Of a stretch of DNA of 64,000 nt, positions 60,337 to 64,000 are shown piece after piece (within the stretch, counting starts at the first letter, position 1; each line of letters begins with the position of its first letter). The position numbers and the translations under genes were made by a program. This DNA comes from Chelatococcus sp. HY11 (lineage in GTDB: Bacteria; Pseudomonadota; Alphaproteobacteria; Rhizobiales; Beijerinckiaceae). Under the pieces are notes generated by a model, which was given only the letters and a program-made list of their open reading frames with translations, ran no database searches and was not told the origin of the DNA. Location: assembly GCF_018398335.1 (NCBI RefSeq), contig NZ_JAHBRX010000002.1, positions 806,001-870,000 of the forward strand. Direction: 5' to 3'.

Positions 60337-61389
60337 TCAGACCTTCAGACCATCGACAAAGTGCCTGGCCCGAGGAAGAAAATCCGATAGCTTTTGCGCC
60401 GCGAGCATTGGCTCACCCAGCGTGTCAATGATCGTGTACCACGGCATGGTGCGCGCGTATTCCGGCAGCGCCTTGAGTGTGTCCGCGACCAGTTCCCAAC
60501 TTGCGCCGATGTGTTCTGGATGAAAGGGAAGCCGTGCATCAACAATGCACCGGGCCGGATTGTCCGGGTCGTTGTCCTGCAAAAGGGCCATAAGCAGAAT
60601 CCCAAGCGCCACCGCCTCGCCGTGGATCATACGGCGACCGGCCGTCGCATCGAGCGCCCAGGCGAAGAGATGCTCCGAGCCCGCGTTGAATCGCGCCCTG
60701 GGATGGGAGGAGAACCAGGGTGCGAAACGCGCGCAGGCCTTGATGATGCCGACGAACGCGTCCGGCGTCCCTTGCGCGACGGCTGGTATCACGCCGGGAA
60801 CAACCTCGAGCTCATGCACAGTGAATGCGAAAAGCGCTTCATCCCAGTCGACATCGCATCCAGCATCATGCCCGAGCCGCCAATCGAACAAGGCGGTGTG
60901 GCTACAGAGAATTTCAGCGAGGCCCGCCCTGTTGAAGGATGGGGGCGCAGTCGCGATAAGCGCGCGGTCCGCGACGATTGCATCCGGAACTGGACAACCC
61001 CGCTCGGCAATGCGGCGCCCTCTATCCATCGCCCAGGCCGTCCGCGTGAAACAGGCATTGTTCGAGGCGCTGCTCGGGACTTGGACCAACAGCTGTCCGT
61101 TCTGCCGCGCCACATATTTTGCCGCGTCCATGACGAGGCCGCTGCCAATGCCGACAACCGTGCGGAATGCGGCCGCCTCTCGGGCATATCGCTCGAGCTC
61201 AGCCTTGTCGTTTCCTTCCACCATGATGACGCATGCGGGAGGTGAGGCAAGAAGCGGCATGGCCGCGCGGAGAGGAGAGCGTGTCGTCAAAATGACGGGG
61301 CGCTCCCATTCTCCGCTCGCCTTTCGCAATACCTCCGGTCCGTCCGTCACCTCGGGCCAACCGTGAGCGGAATCTATGCCATGAGGCAA
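60337..61389 (-). CDS. sn-Glycerol-1-phosphate-dehydrogenase-like / Fe-ADH-fold enzyme
   Basis: Product of 350 aa of the dehydroquinate-synthase/glycerol-dehydrogenase fold. VGIGSGLVMDAAKYVA is the nucleotide glycine motif; VQVPSSASNNACFT is the phosphate loop. GLAEILCSHTALFDWRLG resembles the metal-ligand Asp region of G1P dehydrogenases; GSEHLFAWAL and MIHGEAVALG supply the two metal His residues. In archaea and some bacteria the family makes G1P; catabolic members reduce or oxidise other polyol phosphates. It follows the M24 gene (53 bp gap) on the same strand, so I favour a catabolic role over lipid synthesis. Confidence 0.75.
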   Translation of the reverse strand: MPHGIDSAHGWPEVTDGPEVLRKASGEWERPVILTTRSPLRAAMPLLASPPACVIMVEGNDKAELERYAREAAAFRTVVGIGSGLVMDAAKYVARQNGQLLVQVPSSASNNACFTRTAWAMDRGRRIAERGCPVPDAIVADRALIATAPPSFNRAGLAEILCSHTALFDWRLGHDAGCDVDWDEALFAFTVHELEVVPGVIPAVAQGTPDAFVGIIKACARFAPWFSSHPRARFNAGSEHLFAWALDATAGRRMIHGEAVALGILLMALLQDNDPDNPARCIVDARLPFHPEHIGASWELVADTLKALPEYARTMPWYTIIDTLGEPMLAAQKLSDFLPRARHFVDGLKV

Positions 61390-61442
61390 GGCGTTGAGTT
61401 CCCCATCTTGAGCCGCCTGGCTGAGGTTTCTTGCTGCCGCAG

Positions 61443-62630
61443 CTAAGCCTCGACGATCTCGCGGCTTATGCTGCTGAAGGTCCGTGGCGCACCATCCGTC
61501 ACGAGAACTGTCTCGCTCACGGCCACGGTGAACTTGTTATAGGCGCGCAACGTGATCGGCACATGGAAGGCCATGCCCGGCTCCAAAGGCACGTCTATCC
61601 CACGGAACAGGCTGAGGATATTCCCTTCCCCCCAGTCGGGGGCAAATGAAATTCCCATGCTGTAGCCGGTTCGCTTGCGGTAGCCGTTGGTTTGCCCGTG
61701 ACTGTCGATCACAGCCTGCACGGCATCGTGAACATCAGCGCATGTATTACCGGGCCGCAGTTTTTCCAAAGCAACCTCGAGAGCTTCTCCGCACACCTGG
61801 TACATGTCGCGAGCAATCTGGGGTATCTCGCCGCATGCGACGGTGCGGAAAAGCGCCACATGGTAGCGATTATAACAGGCCGATGTTTCGAGCACGGTCA
61901 CGTCTCCGGGCTCGATCTGCCGGCGTCGCCAGGTTGTGTGGGGAATGCCGGAACGCGGCCCTGAAGTAACGAAGGGCTCCATTCCCACATACTCAGAGCC
62001 AGCCTTGATGGCAGCCCCCATAATGGCAGAGGCGATGTCGTTTTCGTTTGCACCAACCTTCGTGACGGCAAGACCAGCGCTCATTCCGGCCTCGTTTGCA
62101 TGTCCGGCCTTCTCCATCTGCTCGATCTCCAAGGCGGATTTGATCCGCCGCAGAGGTTCCACGAGCCCGGTTGCGTCCAGGAGAGGGCCAAAGTCCGCCA
62201 CGAGCCTGTTGTAGAGGTTGATGGTCAGGAACCATCCGCTTTGATCGATGGCCACACGCTTCCCACGCCAACCGCGTGCGAAGAGGACTTCCGCGACGGC
62301 GGAAGCCGGCACGACGTCATCGGCATAGCCGATAATATCATCAAGATAGGTATTGAGGCGCGCGTTCATGGCCTCCAGTCCGCGCAGGACATGGAATGGC
62401 TTGCCCTCCAATGGTATGCACAAACACTGGAACGCGTAGTATCCAGGCGTTTGCTGGCCAGACAGATAGAATATATTCTCCGGTCCCGATAGTAGAACAA
62501 GATCGAAACCGCGCTCGCTCATCGCGACGCGAAGCTTGGCAAGACGTCGCTCATATTCATCTTTAGGGAAAACGCTCTCTTTGCCTTGCGGCACTTCCTG
62601 CAAGATGTCGTTGAGGTCAAAATCCGCCAT
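61443..62630 (-). CDS. M24-fold hydrolase, creatinase/ectoine-hydrolase-like
   Basis: Product of 395 aa from ATG 62630; the frame extends to 62690 but starts at 62630 like its relatives. N-terminal creatinase domain (1-160) and C-terminal pita-bread domain. His231 in GIPHTTWRRR occupies the place of the catalytic His of creatinase. The Asp ligands of metallo-M24 enzymes are missing: GDVTVLETS replaces the D-x-G segment and HVALFRT the S-D-x-T-R-T segment. A metal-independent amidinohydrolase or ring hydrolase (creatinase, ectoine hydrolase DoeA or similar) is therefore more likely than an aminopeptidase. First gene of the leftward unit, divergent from the binding protein at 63041. Confidence 0.8.
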   Translation of the reverse strand: MADFDLNDILQEVPQGKESVFPKDEYERRLAKLRVAMSERGFDLVLLSGPENIFYLSGQQTPGYYAFQCLCIPLEGKPFHVLRGLEAMNARLNTYLDDIIGYADDVVPASAVAEVLFARGWRGKRVAIDQSGWFLTINLYNRLVADFGPLLDATGLVEPLRRIKSALEIEQMEKAGHANEAGMSAGLAVTKVGANENDIASAIMGAAIKAGSEYVGMEPFVTSGPRSGIPHTTWRRRQIEPGDVTVLETSACYNRYHVALFRTVACGEIPQIARDMYQVCGEALEVALEKLRPGNTCADVHDAVQAVIDSHGQTNGYRKRTGYSMGISFAPDWGEGNILSLFRGIDVPLEPGMAFHVPITLRAYNKFTVAVSETVLVTDGAPRTFSSISREIVEA

Positions 62631-62798
62631 GATCGTCTTGCTCCACGCTGGAGGCCTACGCGCTGCGAGGCGCAGGAAGCCACACATCATAATTGTATAT
62701 TAACGAGCCATTTGATCAATTCAACACCAATCGCCCGGATCATGCAAGCGTCACTCACCCGGCGGGATTGCTGCTCTGCCCGAATTAGAGGCACACGC

Positions 62799-62817
62799 AA
62801 TTCGGCGCGACCGAATT
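62799..62817. promoter_or_regulatory. Inverted repeat AATTCGG-CGCGA-CCGAATT
   Basis: Perfect 7-bp arms with a 5-base spacer. A further CCGAATTA copy lies at 62780-62787, in direct orientation to the right arm. Candidate operator for the dual-HTH regulator at 59271. Confidence 0.5.
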
Positions 62818-62830
62818 AATTTATAATTAA
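62816..62830. promoter_or_regulatory. Inverted repeat TTAATT-TAT-AATTAA
   Basis: Perfect 6-bp arms around TAT, overlapping the right end of the previous dyad. Very A+T-rich, so it may also be the melting region of a promoter. Confidence 0.4.
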
Positions 62831-62890
62831 ATATCAATATTCTATCAGCCTTCGCACGATAAGCCTGGAAATCCCCCGCTGTCAAAGTGA

Positions 62891-62944
62891 TTGCTAAGCT
62901 GGCGGACAGTTGCTGAAATGATGGGCGTTAGATTGCTGAAAATG
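62891..62944 (+). repeat. Three TTGCTGAAA-like direct repeats
   Basis: TTGCTAAG (62891), TTGCTGAAATG (62910) and TTGCTGAAAATG (62933) are spaced 19 and 23 bp, close to two helix turns, in front of the binding-protein gene. They could be activator sites on one helix face. Confidence 0.45.
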
Positions 62945-63040
62945 TATCAAAAAAAACAAAATGCCAGCTAGACACGGGCCTTCTCGCGTTCTTAAATGTG
63001 GCATCAACACAAGAAAAAATTGAATCGACGAGGTGGAACC

Positions 63041-64000
63041 ATGAAACATCGTGTGAGCCGCTTGGCGGCGATCGTCGGGTTGGGAATTTCATGTTTGGCG
63101 GTGAATCAGCTCCAGGCTCAGGAAGCCTGCACCTCCATGCAAGTATTTCTGGGCATCGCGCCAAACCATCGCGAGAACGTGATGGAATACATCGCTCCCA
63201 AGCTGAAAGAAAAATACAACGTCGAACTCGTCGCCGAGGCTATCGGCTCGGCGAACATGGTGGAGCGCATCACGGCGCAGGGCGCCAACCCGCGCATTTC
63301 GATCGCGCAATGGGATGTGCCGATCGGGCTGACGGCCTGCGAGCAGGGACTGTGCAAGCCGATCGACGCCAACCGCGCGCCGAATACCAAGAATCTGGCC
63401 GATTGGGCTGTGACCAAGGATAAAGATGGCAATCCGAATGTACTGGCCACGAATGTGCTTGGCGTCGGCATTATCTATGACGAGGAGCAGTTCAAGAAGA
63501 ACAATATGGCACCGCCTAAATCATGGACGGATCTCAACCGTCCGGACATGAAGGGCAGGCTCGCGATAACCGCGCCTCAGAGCACGATGGGCACCGCGGC
63601 CCTTGTGATGTTGGCCAAGAACAACGGCGGCGGCGAAGCCAACATTGATCCCGGCTTCGATGCGACCAAGAAGCTTCTTCCCAATATCCATACCGTTTTC
63701 ACCTGGACCTCCGAGCTATCCAATCTGATGCAGCTTGGTGAGGTCTGGGCGGCTGTCACAAGTTCGAATATTGCTCCAGCCTTGCGTGCGCAGGGTATCC
63801 CAATGAAATTTGTCATTCCGCAGGAAGGATCCCCGACGGTCAACGGAGGACTTTCTCTCGTCAAGGGCGCGCCTTGCGAGGAAGCTGCTTACGAGTACAT
63901 CAACTTGTACTATAGCGACGAGTTCCAGGCCCTTCGCATGCGGAAAGGCGCGACGGCAAGCCCCAGCGCATCGGCATGGTCGAAGCTCACACCCGAAGAG
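63041..64000 (+). CDS. ABC transporter substrate-binding protein (PotD/Fbp-like), truncated by window end
   Basis: The ATG at 63041 follows GAGGTGG, and 320 codons run off the right edge without a stop. MKHRVSRLAAIVGLGISCL with cleavage near LQAQ (about residue 26) is a Sec signal. VERITAQGANPRISIAQWD, VLGVGIIYDEEQFKKNN and a SWTDLNRPDMKGRLAIT segment match periplasmic proteins of iron, spermidine or phosphonate-type importers. LVKGAPCEEAAYEYINLYYS is the usual C-terminal helix. Transport genes should lie to the right. Divergent from the M24 hydrolase, whose substrate it may deliver (inference). Confidence 0.85.
   Translation, partial: MKHRVSRLAAIVGLGISCLAVNQLQAQEACTSMQVFLGIAPNHRENVMEYIAPKLKEKYNVELVAEAIGSANMVERITAQGANPRISIAQWDVPIGLTACEQGLCKPIDANRAPNTKNLADWAVTKDKDGNPNVLATNVLGVGIIYDEEQFKKNNMAPPKSWTDLNRPDMKGRLAITAPQSTMGTAALVMLAKNNGGGEANIDPGFDATKKLLPNIHTVFTWTSELSNLMQLGEVWAAVTSSNIAPALRAQGIPMKFVIPQEGSPTVNGGLSLVKGAPCEEAAYEYINLYYSDEFQALRMRKGATASPSASAWSKLTPEE

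Larger units (their letters stand above)
62631..63040. other. Divergent regulatory region between M24 and binding-protein genes
   Basis: These 410 bases hold no gene I can support. They are clearly A+T-rich between 62690 and 62860 and 62930-63020. I see two dyads (62799-62817, 62816-62830), a TTGATCAA palindrome (62712-62719), a third CCGAATTA half-site at 62780 and three TTGCTGAAA-type direct repeats (62891-62944). GAGGTGG precedes the binding-protein ATG. Confidence 0.5.

Noticed and set aside
1-64000. CRISPR arrays, tRNA or rRNA genes, insertion sequences
   Set aside because: No spaced direct-repeat array, no cloverleaf-like segment and no transposase-like reading frame was found on reading the gaps and genes.

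Overview
The window is GC-rich, densely coded, and looks like an alphaproteobacterial (probably Hyphomicrobiales) chromosome. That placement rests on the abundance of ABC importers, GntR/FCD regulators, M81/MlrC proteins, enolase-superfamily dehydratases and SDRs. It is an inference from gene content, not from a marker gene. I see no rRNA, tRNA, CRISPR array, transposase or integrase.

Layout. (1) 1-152 is the start of a DEAD-box helicase that runs off the left edge. (2) 410-10244 is catabolic cassette 1: an alpha-hydroxy-acid oxidase and an RraA-type lyase (minus strand) diverge from a family-5 substrate-binding protein, a glucarate-dehydratase-like enolase, an Ldh_2-type dehydrogenase, a GntR regulator, two Dpp-type permeases and a uronate-dehydrogenase-like SDR. 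It has no ABC ATPase. (3) 10248-11618 is a lone polytopic membrane protein. (4) 12074-28580 is a six-gene, 16.5-kb block of very large proteins with almost no spacing. One carries a DUF6603-type beta-rich domain, one has a papain-like Cys/His/Asp pattern, and the others are unknown to me. This is the best candidate for an undescribed system. (5) 28858-39572 is catabolic cassette 2: GntR regulator, complete Dpp-type importer, SDR, second glucarate-dehydratase-like enolase, second RraA protein and an epimerase. It parallels cassette 1. (6) 39591-40496 encodes a protein built from two copies of one helix-turn-helix unit. (7) 40480-45875 is an SDR divergent from a four-gene carbohydrate ABC importer. 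(8) 46033-59184 is a Pot-type importer with two MlrC proteins, a GntR regulator, a class III aminotransferase, a ThDP enzyme, an SDR and two closely related binding proteins. (9) 59271-64000 holds a GntR regulator with two DNA-binding domains, a glycerol-1-phosphate-dehydrogenase-like enzyme, a creatinase-like M24 protein and a truncated binding protein.

How it works together. Apart from block 4, the window is a row of substrate-specific uptake-and-breakdown cassettes, most with a local GntR repressor candidate. In three of them AT-rich palindromes stand out from the GC-rich background and sit on or near plausible promoters: ATATCTAGATAT at 2420 and 2602, AAATTGGACAGTCCAATTT at 28746, and TTGATGCATCAA-like sites at 50621, 50713 and 51463. 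Cassettes 1 and 2 combine Udh-like/SDR, GlucD-like and RraA-like steps. This suggests breakdown of sugar acids (uronates, aldarates or relatives), but the true substrates cannot be read from sequence alone.
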